DNA of 17,862 nt from Myxococcales bacterium (GCA_007131745.1 SLPX01000051.1:1-17862); one strand, 5' to 3'. Positions 1-8,741 are shown, counted from the first letter of the stretch. Program-made: numbers and translations. Notes: a model not told the origin generated them from the sequence alone.

Positions 1-1068
1 ATCGAAGACGTCTCAATCGGTGAGACAATAATCGGCTCTCCGGAAACAAAACCCCTGGAGCCCATCCATGTGGACGAGCCCACGTTGGCCATGAACTTTT
101 GTGTAAACACATCTCCTTTTGCCGGGGGTGAAGGGCGATATGTAACGAGCCGAAAGCTGCGCGAACGTCTATTAAGAGAAACTCTCGGCAACGTAGCGAT
201 CAGAGTGGAAGAAACAGACTCTCCGGATGTCTTCACTGTTGTAGGCAGAGGCGAACTGCAGCTCGGTATCTTCGTCGAGACAATAAGGCGCGAGGGCTAT
301 GAGCTGATGTTGTCGAAACCGAGAGTGGTGACAAGAGAACAAGAAGGGGTTTTGATGGAACCTCAAGAACTCTTGTTCGTGGACTGCCCCGAAGAGATGA
401 TCGGCACCGTCACTGAAAGGCTCGGTCCCCGAAAGGGAAGGCTGGTAGAGATGACCCCCATGGGACATCGAGTACGCCTGGTTTATGAAATCCCAACCCG
501 CGGTCTCATCGGGTTTAATGGAGAGTTCTTGACCGAAACAAGGGGCCAAGGGATCATGCACGCCAGCTTTTCCGGCTGGATACCGTGGCAGGGAACGCTC
601 CGTGGTTTGCGAAAAGGTGTTTTAGTGGCTGACCGTGAAGGGATAGCCACCCCATACGCACTGTTTAACCTCCAGCCTCGCGGCACTCTTTTCATCGGGC
701 CGTCCACCCGAGTTTACGAAGGAATGGTGGTAGGCCAAAACACCAGAGAAAACGACATCGATGTCAACGTTTGCCGAGAGAAAAAGCTGACCAACCACCG
801 GGCTGCCGGACGAGACGATAATGTCCTACTCTCTCCACCCCGCATACTCAGCCTTGAAGAAGCGATAGATTTTATCAATGACGATGAATTCATCGAGGTG
901 ACCCCTTTGTCTTTGCGACTTCGAAAAAAAGTGCTCAAGGCAAATGTACGACCGAAAAAGAAATCCCAACCAGCGGATCCTGCTTCAACTGGATGGACAC
1001 CGACATCCACCAAATCAACAAACACAGCTTCATCCTCGTGCGCTGCCATATCCAAAAGCTCAATATAA
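1..1068 (+). CDS. typA: GTPase TypA/BipA, C-terminal part (5' end outside window)
   Basis: Translational GTPase of the EF-G/LepA class that binds the ribosome and acts in ribosome assembly and stress adaptation. The frame is open from base 1, so only the region after the G domain is present. Seen: the EF-G domain III-like stretch with GRGELQLGIFVETIRREG, then the domain V-like and BipA-specific C-terminal parts (RGLIGFNGEFLTETRGQG, FIGPSTRVYEGMVVGQN, and a final LSLRLRKKVLKANVRPKKK). These are hallmark TypA segments. The protein then continues for about 34 residues rich in Ser, Thr and Pro, a tail not expected from the E. coli protein, which ends soon after the basic stretch. The stop is only 24 bases from the convergent receptor gene stop, and no GC-rich terminator hairpin is seen between them. 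Confidence 0.96.
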   Translation: MEDVSIGETIIGSPETKPLEPIHVDEPTLAMNFCVNTSPFAGGEGRYVTSRKLRERLLRETLGNVAIRVEETDSPDVFTVVGRGELQLGIFVETIRREGYELMLSKPRVVTREQEGVLMEPQELLFVDCPEEMIGTVTERLGPRKGRLVEMTPMGHRVRLVYEIPTRGLIGFNGEFLTETRGQGIMHASFSGWIPWQGTLRGLRKGVLVADREGIATPYALFNLQPRGTLFIGPSTRVYEGMVVGQNTRENDIDVNVCREKKLTNHRAAGRDDNVLLSPPRILSLEEAIDFINDDEFIEVTPLSLRLRKKVLKANVRPKKKSQPADPASTGWTPTSTKSTNTASSSCAAISKSSI

Positions 1069-1092
1069 GAAAACCTTTTAGATTTATTGTTT

Positions 1093-3543
1093 TCAATCAG
1101 TTTTCACCGAAGCGGAAACCGGCAGAGAGGTAATGAGTGATTCCATGTGAATGGTCAGGGTCGCCATCACGAAAAATGGTTCACCCGCTGCGAAATGACG
1201 TTCGGCCATCATTGAATGACCGGCCCTCGGTCCGGAGAAATTGGAAGCATAGTGGAATTCGCTCTGCCTGTACTTGAGGTTCGCGATGTTTCGCATATCC
1301 AGGCCGATTGAAAAATGCCAAAGCCTGATTTCCGCGCCCGCGTTCAACACATGAAAAGGATCTCCCCTGGTATTCATGGGAAGCGGGCGACCGGGAACAA
1401 AAGTGTATCCCGCGCCCAGCCGTCCGGTCACATCACGTCCTCCCAGTTTCCACTCGAAAAGACTTCCGGAAATCCCCACATCCATGCGCAAAACAAGCTG
1501 AGGAATGTAAGGAAAAAGCTCGCCGGTCTCGTCCAAGGTTGCATGGGTCCATCCCACGTTCAGGAGTGCATCCAGCCATCCGCGGTAGCCCAACCTTCCT
1601 CCCGCAAGGACAGCGTGCCGGGTGGAAGAGCCCACCAAGATGTTTCGGCCGTCGATTGGGCTGAACATGAGATCCTTGTCCACGGACGCAAAAACATAAC
1701 CCGCCTGGACTTTCAGCTTGAGCGGATCCGCTCCGCTTCCATACGCATAAGAAATTCCGGTTTCAAACTGCCTGGACAATGCAAAGGGCGCTGTTTCATT
1801 ATCGGAAAGAGCCGCTGCCTCGGTGGAGCGGGTTCCCTGCCCGTAGCTTACCGCCAAGTTCAACCCTTCGGTCAACGTGAATTCGAGGGTCACCCTCGGA
1901 TTAACAGCGTAGCCGAACGATTGTTTCATGGAGTCGGGCTCCCGATCACCCTCCCTGTCAACTTCCGGGCCGTCTAAATCGGTGACGCCGAAACTGAAAG
2001 TATCTATCCGAACGCCTGCCTGCAGGGCCGCCCATGTAAAAGGTCTGAAATCGGTTCCCATCCAACCTGCAATATTTAAGACATTGAAATCGTAATCAAA
2101 CTCCCGCCTGTACGGAATAGCGGTCACCGACCTCAGGCGGAGTTGAGAAGAGCGGCCGTCATCGTAGCGAAATGAATAACCAAGGTGAAACCGCTGCTCG
2201 TGCCCCCAAAACCTCCTGGAAAGGGTGTATCTTCCGAGCGTTCCCGCGGTGAAAGCTTCGTAGCGCATCTCGACCCCGTCGCCCCGCTGCTCGCCCGCCA
2301 GGGGATCGTCATACATCCATCCGGTGAAGTTTTCCCGCAATCTCATGTTGCGGTAGCCAAGAAAAGTAACACCTGTCAACCTCGACCTGGGCGGCCCCCA
2401 TTCAAGGTGGAACGCCGAAAGGTAGCGCTTGCTCTCGCCTCCCTGGTTCGTGTCATAGGTGTCAAAAAAGCCCATTTCGCCGGAAAGATAGTCATCTTGT
2501 CTTACCACGCCGGCCTGGTCGAACCTTGTAGCATAACCGGCAAAAGTGAGCTTCCAGCGAAGATTCAAAGCTTCGTGCGTATGGGCATAGCGCGCCAGAC
2601 CCAAAGCTCTTTGAGCAGCGCGGTTGGCGCCGTATCCGTCCGTCCTGTAGAATTCAAATCCCGCGAATGTTTCGCGATCCTGTTTTTCCGGTGCAATGAG
2701 GATAAATGTCCTGTGACTGCCGTGACTGCCGTAGCCGTATTTTGCCAGCGATCCTCGTTCGTCCACGGCCAAACGGTAGTGCGCGGAACCCGCAAACGCG
2801 AAATCCCCCTGAGATGGATGAAACGGCCCCTCTGTAATCTCCACCGAAGACACGAGCTCGGGAGGCATGAAGTGAAGATCCGTATAGCCGTGCCCGTGAG
2901 GGTTTGAAACTTCGTTCAACGGTATGCCGTCCAGGGTGAACTCAATATCCTTGCCTTCTTTCGCTGCAAAACCTCTCATGAAAGTTTCATGAGCATGGCC
3001 TTCTCCCCCCGTATTGACCGTCAATACTCCGGGCGCCAACATCAGGATCTCGGAAGCGCTTCGCCGCGGTATATAGCGCAGCTTTCCCAACTCCAGCGTA
3101 TAAGTGGATATCGGCATTACGGACAACCGCTTCCGCCCGACCACGGTCGCCCTGTCCAGAACATATTTCACGTCGGGTGTTTCTTCCTCGTCTTCCGTTT
3201 TTTCCTCTTCTTCCTTGTTTTCCGGATCCCCATCCTCATCGGGTGCAGCTTTTTTGATCGGACCATCCGGATCCGCAGGAGGCAGGGGATCCAACAAACC
3301 ATTTCGCGCATCGTCTCGTTCCGACTCTTTTTCCTGATCCAAATCCGGTTCCCCGTCCGGATCAGAAGCTTTTCTTTCTTCCTCCTCTTCCTCTTCTCTT
3401 TCTTGTTCTCTTTCGTTTTCTCTTTCTTCGGAAACGGGTTCAGCCCCGACAGTATTCATCGCACCTCCCAAACACAAAACACACGCACAAATCATGCATC
3501 CACGGAAAACACAGCGCGACAATTTTATTACCGGCAGAGCCAT
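1093..3543 (-). CDS. TonB-dependent outer membrane receptor with acidic N-terminal extension
   Basis: Outer-membrane beta-barrel receptor that imports a ligand using energy from TonB. The 816-residue form starting at 3543 is preferred: AAGGAG lies 5 bases upstream of that ATG, while the ATG at 3558 has only a distant GGAG. Order: signal peptide (about 1-34, ending TVGA), a very acidic Glu/Asp/Arg linker (about 35-124), a TonB-box-like ATVVG, the plug domain (EILMLAPGVLTVNTGG, FTLDGIPLNEVSNPHGHG, VEITEGPFHPSQGDF), then a barrel rich in alternating aromatic strands to the C-terminus. His clusters lie in the plug (GHAHE, PHGHGYTDLHF). It is the last gene of the TonB2-type operon and overlaps the TPR gene by 16 bases, so it is probably that system's dedicated receptor. 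The ligand is unknown. The His clusters hint at a metal or metal chelate. Confidence 0.93.
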   Translation of the reverse strand: MALPVIKLSRCVFRGCMICACVLCLGGAMNTVGAEPVSEERENEREQEREEEEEEERKASDPDGEPDLDQEKESERDDARNGLLDPLPPADPDGPIKKAAPDEDGDPENKEEEEKTEDEEETPDVKYVLDRATVVGRKRLSVMPISTYTLELGKLRYIPRRSASEILMLAPGVLTVNTGGEGHAHETFMRGFAAKEGKDIEFTLDGIPLNEVSNPHGHGYTDLHFMPPELVSSVEITEGPFHPSQGDFAFAGSAHYRLAVDERGSLAKYGYGSHGSHRTFILIAPEKQDRETFAGFEFYRTDGYGANRAAQRALGLARYAHTHEALNLRWKLTFAGYATRFDQAGVVRQDDYLSGEMGFFDTYDTNQGGESKRYLSAFHLEWGPPRSRLTGVTFLGYRNMRLRENFTGWMYDDPLAGEQRGDGVEMRYEAFTAGTLGRYTLSRRFWGHEQRFHLGYSFRYDDGRSSQLRLRSVTAIPYRREFDYDFNVLNIAGWMGTDFRPFTWAALQAGVRIDTFSFGVTDLDGPEVDREGDREPDSMKQSFGYAVNPRVTLEFTLTEGLNLAVSYGQGTRSTEAAALSDNETAPFALSRQFETGISYAYGSGADPLKLKVQAGYVFASVDKDLMFSPIDGRNILVGSSTRHAVLAGGRLGYRGWLDALLNVGWTHATLDETGELFPYIPQLVLRMDVGISGSLFEWKLGGRDVTGRLGAGYTFVPGRPLPMNTRGDPFHVLNAGAEIRLWHFSIGLDMRNIANLKYRQSEFHYASNFSGPRAGHSMMAERHFAAGEPFFVMATLTIHMESLITSLPVSASVKTD
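3394..3429. repeat. Three 12-base in-frame tandem repeats in the receptor gene
   Basis: On the plus strand three successive 12-base units each begin TTCTCTTTC (3394-3405, 3406-3417, 3418-3429). They sit inside a longer pyrimidine-only style tract that runs from about 3370. On the coding strand they give the Glu-Arg-Glu-rich repeats of the receptor's acidic linker. The unit length keeps frame, so slippage would change linker length without breaking the gene. Whether it varies is not visible from one sequence. Confidence 0.7.
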
Positions 3544-4754
3544 GGGCTCTCCTTGCATGGTTTTATCAACTCCACCATTTCTTCCGCCTGCGCCCGATAT
3601 CGGCCTCCCCGAATTTCTCTTAAAAGCCTGGACGCGAGAGAAAAGCGTCCACCGCGGATAGATGCATAGGCAAGTCGAAAGATAATTTCATCGTTTAGAG
3701 CGTCGACGCGAATCAACGGCCTTCGAAGCTGAACCGCTCGAGGGTAGAATCCGGCACTCAGATAAATGTTCAAACGTTGCACGAGCATCTTTCGCTCGTC
3801 GGCAACAAGCCGGTTCATGCGAAGGGCGTCCCTGTATCGCTTGGACGCTCGATAGGCTTCGGCTGCAGCGTACGCACCATCCGGTGTCTTGAACGCGACC
3901 TTTTCATACAATCGGCCTGCTGCAAGGTACCTGCCGCTTCTTGCGTAAGCATGCGCCAGTCTTTCGATTATTTCCGGATCGCCGGGCTGAATCATACGCG
4001 CTTCTTCCAAAGCTCTTACCGCTGCATGATAACGACCCCGGGCAAAAAGAGTGTCGGCTATCTGAAGATACCCGCTTGCATCCCCACCCGTTTCTACAAA
4101 CCGGGCGGCCATATCCCGTGCAGTAAAGAAAAGCCCGGCTTGCAAATAAAGATTCACCAACTCTGCATGTATCTCCCGGCTTTGGGGAAGGCTTTCCAAG
4201 CCACTGCCCAAAACTCTGAGAGCGTCGTCCGGCCGGCCCGCGTTCACTTCCGCCCTGGCTCTCAGCACCCAGTAGTGTGGCGTATCGTCACGCACCCCTT
4301 GCGCTTTTTTCAAGGCCCCCGCAGCCCGCTCGTAGAGCTTCAATTCGTACAGCGCGCGGCCGTAATAGAGCCACACCGCTTTTCGTTCGGGCTGTTTCAG
4401 CAGCACCTGCCTGAAATTTTCCGCTGCCTCCCTGTACCGGCCGTGCTCCATGTAGAGCACTCCTGTGAGGTTCAGATAATCTTCACGCAAAAAACCGCAT
4501 TTCTCCCGCTCCTTTTTCCAGCACCGAGCGGCCTCGCTCAATACCTTTGCTGCCCTCGCTGTGTCTCCTTCAAGAATAGCTATGCGGGCCGCTTCCAGGT
4601 AGGCTATGCGTCCTTCACCCTCCCCTTTCGGGGATTTGTCATCCGCGATCGCTTTTCCCGGAAAAAAAGCGTTCATCAGGCACAGAACAAGAATCAAGGC
4701 AACGCAAACAACCCTGTCATCGAAAGCTCTTCTGTACGCAACGTTTTCCATCAT
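3528..4754 (-). CDS. TPR-repeat protein of the TonB2-type cluster
   Basis: Periplasmic tetratricopeptide-repeat protein, about 408 residues. It has an N-terminal hydrophobic signal segment (VVCVALILVLCLMNAFF, cleavage likely near KAIA) and then repeated 34-residue helical hairpins from about residue 50 to the end. Recognisable TPR-like units include YLEAARIAILEGDTARAAKV, ENFRQVLLKQPERKAVWLYY and RALEEARMIQPGDPEIIERL. In vibrio TonB2 loci a TPR protein follows tonB2 and is thought to help assemble the energising complex; the same place here supports that role. The ATG at 4754 overlaps the tonB stop as TGATG. A GTG at 4757 giving a GTGA overlap is equally possible. The gene ends inside the start region of the receptor gene, so the two are probably translationally coupled. 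Confidence 0.9.
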   Translation of the reverse strand: MMENVAYRRAFDDRVVCVALILVLCLMNAFFPGKAIADDKSPKGEGEGRIAYLEAARIAILEGDTARAAKVLSEAARCWKKEREKCGFLREDYLNLTGVLYMEHGRYREAAENFRQVLLKQPERKAVWLYYGRALYELKLYERAAGALKKAQGVRDDTPHYWVLRARAEVNAGRPDDALRVLGSGLESLPQSREIHAELVNLYLQAGLFFTARDMAARFVETGGDASGYLQIADTLFARGRYHAAVRALEEARMIQPGDPEIIERLAHAYARSGRYLAAGRLYEKVAFKTPDGAYAAAEAYRASKRYRDALRMNRLVADERKMLVQRLNIYLSAGFYPRAVQLRRPLIRVDALNDEIIFRLAYASIRGGRFSLASRLLREIRGGRYRAQAEEMVELIKPCKESPWLCR

Positions 4755-5419
4755 CACCGCAAGTTAAAGCTTATGGTTTGCGAAACCCAGACCTGAACAG
4801 GCCTGGACCTGAAAGTAGCGGGTCTGAACCTCCATCCTGAGACCGCCTGCCTTGCGGAGTCTTCGAAAACCCCCGGCGGATCACCTTTGGCCACCTCTAT
4901 CCGTTTCACCTCACCGTCTTTTCCCACCAACACGTTCAAAACAACTTCCCCTTCAATAGACCTCTCCTGAGCGGCCAAGGGGTAGCGAGGTTGTTTCCTG
5001 ACAATCGGTTTCGGAGGGTGGTCCACCATTTCCTCCGACAACACCAGGTCCTCTTCAACAAGAAGCGATTCCTCTTTTTGCAGAGTGGATCGGACCAGTT
5101 CACCGGGTCTTAAATCAGGCTCTATCGGCCTGGGCGCAGGAATCGTCGAGGGAAGGCTCAGTGCCGGAAGATCCACCGCAGCCGCTTGCGTTTGCTCGGT
5201 TGATTTCAGATCTTTTGGAAAAAATCTTTTTTCCTCCGGCTGTCTTTTCGTGACCATGGGTATGGGATCCCGCGGCGACACGTCTTTCTCCTCTCGGGGC
5301 GATACTTTTAGACTCAAATGAGAAACCAGCACCAACAGAAAAAACGTCGCTAAAAAAGCACCCCCCAAAGAAACCGAGTTCCTGAAAAGCACGTTCCCTG
5401 TCTTCTGCTCAAGGTTCAT
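4754..5419 (-). CDS. tonB: TonB family energy transducer (TonB2-like)
   Basis: Inner-membrane-anchored protein that spans the periplasm and passes proton-motive-force energy from ExbB/ExbD to outer membrane receptors. Seen: a short cytoplasmic N-terminus, a single membrane segment (GGAFLATFFLLVLVSHLSL), a charged/Pro-containing periplasmic linker (about 45-135), and a C-terminal TonB domain starting PPKPIVRKQPRYPLAAQ, with EGEVVLNVLVGKDGEV and a terminal SGWRFRPATF segment. The 221-residue length is like short TonB2 proteins, without a long Pro-Lys repeat. The ATG at 5419 overlaps the exbD stop as TGATG, and the membrane segment follows properly from it; the longer reading from 5470 would put 17 extra residues inside exbD. 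It overlaps the TPR gene downstream. Confidence 0.93.
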   Translation of the reverse strand: MNLEQKTGNVLFRNSVSLGGAFLATFFLLVLVSHLSLKVSPREEKDVSPRDPIPMVTKRQPEEKRFFPKDLKSTEQTQAAAVDLPALSLPSTIPAPRPIEPDLRPGELVRSTLQKEESLLVEEDLVLSEEMVDHPPKPIVRKQPRYPLAAQERSIEGEVVLNVLVGKDGEVKRIEVAKGDPPGVFEDSARQAVSGWRFRPATFRSRPVQVWVSQTISFNLR

Positions 5420-5829
5420 CAGCGCCTCTCCACGTCCACGCCCACATCCCGGGCGCCTGCAAGTCGGCACTCATCCACAACCGTCACCAGGCGGCCCGAT
5501 GGCAATTCTTCGTCCGCGGTAATCAAAACCGGGCGTTCGGGATCCACACTCAACAATGAGCGGACTTGTTCCTGGATCATCCATTCCCTGACCTGCCTCC
5601 CATCTATGAATATCCTGCCGTTTCGATCCACCGCGATCCTGATGGCGCGAGCGTCGGCTCTCTGCCCTGTAGCCGCGCCGGGCCGCTTTATCTCCACCTC
5701 CAGATCCTGAACGAATGTGGTCGTGACCACGAAGAAAATGAGCAGGATGAAAATCATGTCGATCAAAGGAGAAAGGTTGATTCCTTCCCCGGTTTTTTTC
5801 TCCCGCCGCAATGCACAGAGTCTGCTCAT
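5419..5829 (-). CDS. exbD: Biopolymer transport protein ExbD
   Basis: Subunit of the ExbB-ExbD proton channel that energises TonB. 136 residues: short basic N-terminus, the diagnostic INLSPLIDMIFILLIFFVV transmembrane helix with the proton-carrying Asp at about residue 24, then a periplasmic ExbD/TolR domain (RIAVDRNGRIFIDGRQV, a VLITADEELPSGRLVTVVDE-type end). The start ATG overlaps the exbB stop as ATGA, and the stop overlaps the tonB start, both signs of translational coupling and balanced synthesis. The length fits the family. Assignment to ExbD rather than TolR rests on the neighbouring tonB and receptor. Confidence 0.95.
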   Translation of the reverse strand: MSRLCALRREKKTGEGINLSPLIDMIFILLIFFVVTTTFVQDLEVEIKRPGAATGQRADARAIRIAVDRNGRIFIDGRQVREWMIQEQVRSLLSVDPERPVLITADEELPSGRLVTVVDECRLAGARDVGVDVERR

Positions 5830-6467
5830 CCATCCGCTCCTTGATCATCATCCGATTGAGCGGTCGTTCCGGCCGCTACGCTTTCCATCTCGTCTAATTC
5901 CAGCCTGAGCGCGCGCGCCCGCCGTTCCAAAATCAGTGCCGCCAGCAAACCCGGAATCGCCAGGCCGAGTCCCATCTGGGTCGTTACGAGCGCTTCAGAT
6001 ATGCCGCCCGCGACACCTCCCGAATCAGCGAAAAGTTCCATGTGCTGCAATGATCTGAACGTTTCAATCATTCCGTGAACCGTGCCCAACAGCCCCAGAA
6101 GCGTTGCCAGGGCCACCAGAGTCTTTATCGCCCGCGCATGACTGTAAGTGAGCAACCGCCCCGCTGAAAGCACCTCTCTGACTTCCCCCATGGCGATCAT
6201 GGAGTTCTTCTTCATCCGGCAGCCAATCTCGCACAAGACCGCGGCCAAAACACCTCTCTTACAGGAATTACACAGCTCGTCCGGTTTTTCCATCAACATC
6301 CTGAAGGATTCGGCTGCATTCACCCCCACCCCTCTTCTGAGGCAAAAAATTCTCAACCCCACGAAATACCAGAGAAGAACCGAAACCCCCATCAACGGCC
6401 ACATTACGACTCCTCCGGTTTTGAAAAACCCGGTAACATAGCTCACTGTCTCACCCATGCCCGTCAA
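5826..6467 (-). CDS. exbB: ExbB-family proton channel subunit (ExbB2-like)
   Basis: MotA/TolQ/ExbB family membrane protein forming the proton channel with ExbD. 213 residues. It has an N-terminal membrane helix (VVMWPLMGVSVLLWYFVGL), a cytoplasmic loop, then the core two-helix region LVALATLLGLLGTVHGMIETF and GGISEALVTTQMGLGLAIP, with the conserved channel Glu in SEAL. The likely start is TTG at 6467: GGGAGG lies 6 bases upstream and the codon begins 1 base after the stop of the preceding gene. The ATG at 6458 has no good ribosome binding site. It is shorter than E. coli ExbB, as is usual for the second ExbB-like protein of TonB2 loci. Confidence 0.93.
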   Translation of the reverse strand: MTGMGETVSYVTGFFKTGGVVMWPLMGVSVLLWYFVGLRIFCLRRGVGVNAAESFRMLMEKPDELCNSCKRGVLAAVLCEIGCRMKKNSMIAMGEVREVLSAGRLLTYSHARAIKTLVALATLLGLLGTVHGMIETFRSLQHMELFADSGGVAGGISEALVTTQMGLGLAIPGLLAALILERRARALRLELDEMESVAAGTTAQSDDDQGADG

Positions 6468-6468
6468 T

Positions 6469-7929
6469 TCAAACCTCCCTCACAACCCGACTTTCTTTTT
6501 TCTTTGTTTCAAGATTTGGCGTCCCGTCCCTCTGTGAAGCGGCTCCTCCTTTCAACACGATGAGTTTTTCCCGTTCTCTTGCATCTGCTATCGTTTCATC
6601 TCTTTTCAAGAGATTTATCAAGCTCAGTGCGTGTGTCTGAATCCCCTCGCCGATTCGCTCACCCCACCTGGAGAGCAGCGTATGAATCAACAAAACCGGT
6701 ATGGCAACCGCCAAACCGAATTCGGTCGTGATCAATGCCTCGGATATCCCCCCTGAAAGCATTCGTGGATCCCCTGTTCCGTACTCGGTGATGACTCGAA
6801 AAGTGGAAATCATTCCGCTCACCGTTCCGAGCAATCCCAACAAGGGCGCCACTGCAGCAACCGCTCCCAGGATGGACAAAAATCTCTCCAGACGCGGAGT
6901 TTCTTTCAAAACAGCTTCCGCTGCCAATTCGTCGAGCCGCTCCCGGGATGCTTCACGATTTTCCAATATAACGTTTAACACCCGCGCAAGGGCACCGCGT
7001 TGCCTAGGAAGACTTTCAACCCCTTCAAAATCGCCCTTTTCAGCCGCCGCAAGAACATCTTTTATCAATTTCCTGGACCTGTTCGATGCTGCAGTCAGGG
7101 TGATCACCCGCTCCAACGCCAGGATCAATGCAAAAACACCGAGCAGCAGGATTATCCAAGCAATGATCCCGCCGGCTTTCAGGGTGGACATAAAGGATTG
7201 TCTTTCCGCTGCCCTTAGCCCGTCGGCTCCCGGACGCTGGAGATAAACAGGAACAAGGTCGAGCGTCTCACCGTCCAATAGCCGTAGCGCGGCCCCGGCG
7301 GCGGATCCATCCACGAGTGAATACACCCCTTCCGGCCCTCGGACCAATACTCCACCCCGACCATCGCCCGCGCCGAGAGCGGCCACTCCCCCGACAAAAA
7401 CAATCCTCCCCTCGACCTCCCGGCCTTGCTCGTCAAAAAAGCTTCCCCGGCCCTCGTGAACTGAACTCATTTTTTGCAACAAACGTAAGCCTTTTCGAAA
7501 AACCTCGCCCAACGCTGCGGACCTGTCTCTTTCCCCGCTCAGCTCCACTCCCCTGTTTCGCAAGGACGCTCCGGCCGTTTCCAGCACCGAATCCAAAACA
7601 TGAGACTCATCATCCCCGGAATCCAACTTCCGCCTCATGGCCCTTGCGCGCTCTTCCATCCTCTCGGCAGCACTTCTCCTGGCTGCAGTTTCGTTGACCA
7701 ACGCGGATATCTGTCTTTCCAGATCAGCCTTCTTTTCCGCGTTTTCTTTTTGCAAACGGTCCAAGGATTCCTGCAAACCCCGGAGTTCCTCCCTGAGCAA
7801 CTCTCTTTCTCTCAGGTATGCCTGTTTCATCCCGGGCACTTCAACCCTGTTATGTTTCCCTGCGAAAGCATTCGAACCGAACGCTGTCAAAGTCAGGAAA
7901 AAAACCACAAAAGCACCCACCGGTTTCAC
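6469..7929 (-). CDS. ttpC: TtpC-like ExbB-domain protein with periplasmic coiled coil
   Basis: Long MotA/TolQ/ExbB protein, 486 residues, of the kind called TtpC in vibrio TonB2 systems, where it is required besides ExbB2 and ExbD2. Seen: a signal peptide (about 1-23, AFAG), a coiled coil (about 35-105), a periplasmic beta-type region (about 170-232), then a membrane helix (about 252-271), a cytoplasmic stretch, and the ExbB core with LGAVAAVAPLLGLLGTVSGM (354-373) and GGISEALITTEFGLAVAIP. It therefore carries an ExbB core behind an extra periplasmic sensor-like half. It starts with GTG overlapping the stop of the DUF3450 gene as GTGA, after a G-rich ribosome binding stretch. The next gene, exbB, starts 1 base after its stop. 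The symbol is by analogy in architecture and gene order. Confidence 0.9.
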   Translation of the reverse strand: MKPVGAFVVFFLTLTAFGSNAFAGKHNRVEVPGMKQAYLRERELLREELRGLQESLDRLQKENAEKKADLERQISALVNETAARRSAAERMEERARAMRRKLDSGDDESHVLDSVLETAGASLRNRGVELSGERDRSAALGEVFRKGLRLLQKMSSVHEGRGSFFDEQGREVEGRIVFVGGVAALGAGDGRGGVLVRGPEGVYSLVDGSAAGAALRLLDGETLDLVPVYLQRPGADGLRAAERQSFMSTLKAGGIIAWIILLLGVFALILALERVITLTAASNRSRKLIKDVLAAAEKGDFEGVESLPRQRGALARVLNVILENREASRERLDELAAEAVLKETPRLERFLSILGAVAAVAPLLGLLGTVSGMISTFRVITEYGTGDPRMLSGGISEALITTEFGLAVAIPVLLIHTLLSRWGERIGEGIQTHALSLINLLKRDETIADAREREKLIVLKGGAASQRDGTPNLETKKKESRVVREV

Positions 7930-8741
7930 TCCCCACCCCCTTCCCGCTCACCCTCACGAAGGGTCACCGGAGGAAGGGGCAAATTGTAAGCCCCTTCCAA
8001 CATGTTGTTTTCCAGCGCTGAAAAAAGCTTCTCAACCCCTTCGGCCGCTTCACCGCGGTTCAGCCTTTCATGGATCCATACCCCTTCATTCCCCCTCACA
8101 AAACGACCGTACCTTCCCTTTCCCAACTCCGTGTAGAGAGCCGTCATGCCCAGTCGCACCACCCTTACCATCCTGCGCCCCTCGCCCTTTCGGATCTCAA
8201 CCGGAATATTCGTCAACATCACCTCTTCGGTCAGGCGAAGTTCATCATCCACCAAGCGCCACAACTTTGAAGCGGATTCTTCCGGCCCGGTTCTTCCGGA
8301 ATTCATATCCGAGGCTATCTCATCAAGAGCGGCCAAACGATCCTTCACCCGATAGGGCAATCCGTTCCTGATCCCGGCCCTCAACGCGGCGATCGCGTTT
8401 TCAACCACGGGCACGAAAACATCCCCCCTGTTTTCCCGTTCGGAGAGTCTTTGTTCGAGTTCCTTCACACTATCCGCCGCGGCCCTGTATCTCACACTTT
8501 CCCGATCCGCTTGTGCCCTGAGTTCACCCAACCGCCTCACAAGGGTTGCAATTTCCGCGGATCCGCTGCTTTGCTCAGCTCTCAGCCGCCCATCGACGTC
8601 ATCTATGCGGCTGCGCAGGGATTCCAGCTCCTTGGCCCATTCGCTCAAAGAGCGACCTGCTGAGACAGCGCTCCCGTTGCAAACCACTGCTCCGAAAATC
8701 GCCACAACCAAAAATGCGTTTGCCCGTTTCATGAAAAACAT
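7926..8741 (-). CDS. DUF3450-family periplasmic coiled-coil protein
   Basis: 271-residue protein matching the size and layout of the DUF3450 family, typically found next to TtpC. It has a signal peptide (KRANAFLVVAIFGAVV, cleavage near AVSA), a long heptad coiled coil (about 35-105, SLSEWAKELESLRSRIDDV onward), then a helical domain with a conserved-looking VENAIAALRAGIRNGLPYR and an end rich in basic and Gly residues. Its molecular job is unknown; its place suggests partnership with the periplasmic coiled coil of the next gene. AGGA lies just before the ATG at 8741. A second ATG at 8732 would give an equally good signal peptide. The stop overlaps the next start (GTGA). It sits 26 bases after the upstream lipoprotein gene. 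Confidence 0.88.
   Translation of the reverse strand: MFFMKRANAFLVVAIFGAVVCNGSAVSAGRSLSEWAKELESLRSRIDDVDGRLRAEQSSGSAEIATLVRRLGELRAQADRESVRYRAAADSVKELEQRLSERENRGDVFVPVVENAIAALRAGIRNGLPYRVKDRLAALDEIASDMNSGRTGPEESASKLWRLVDDELRLTEEVMLTNIPVEIRKGEGRRMVRVVRLGMTALYTELGKGRYGRFVRGNEGVWIHERLNRGEAAEGVEKLFSALENNMLEGAYNLPLPPVTLREGEREGGGE

Noticed and set aside
1069..1094. GAAAAC/GTTTTC stem between typA and the receptor gene as a shared terminator
   Set aside because: Six weak A/T-rich pairs with a 14-base loop and no G+C core; it also runs into the receptor stop codon.
2185..2907. Long plus-strand frame opposite the receptor gene
   Set aside because: Composition follows the antisense of a clear TonB-dependent receptor; no domain or start signal.
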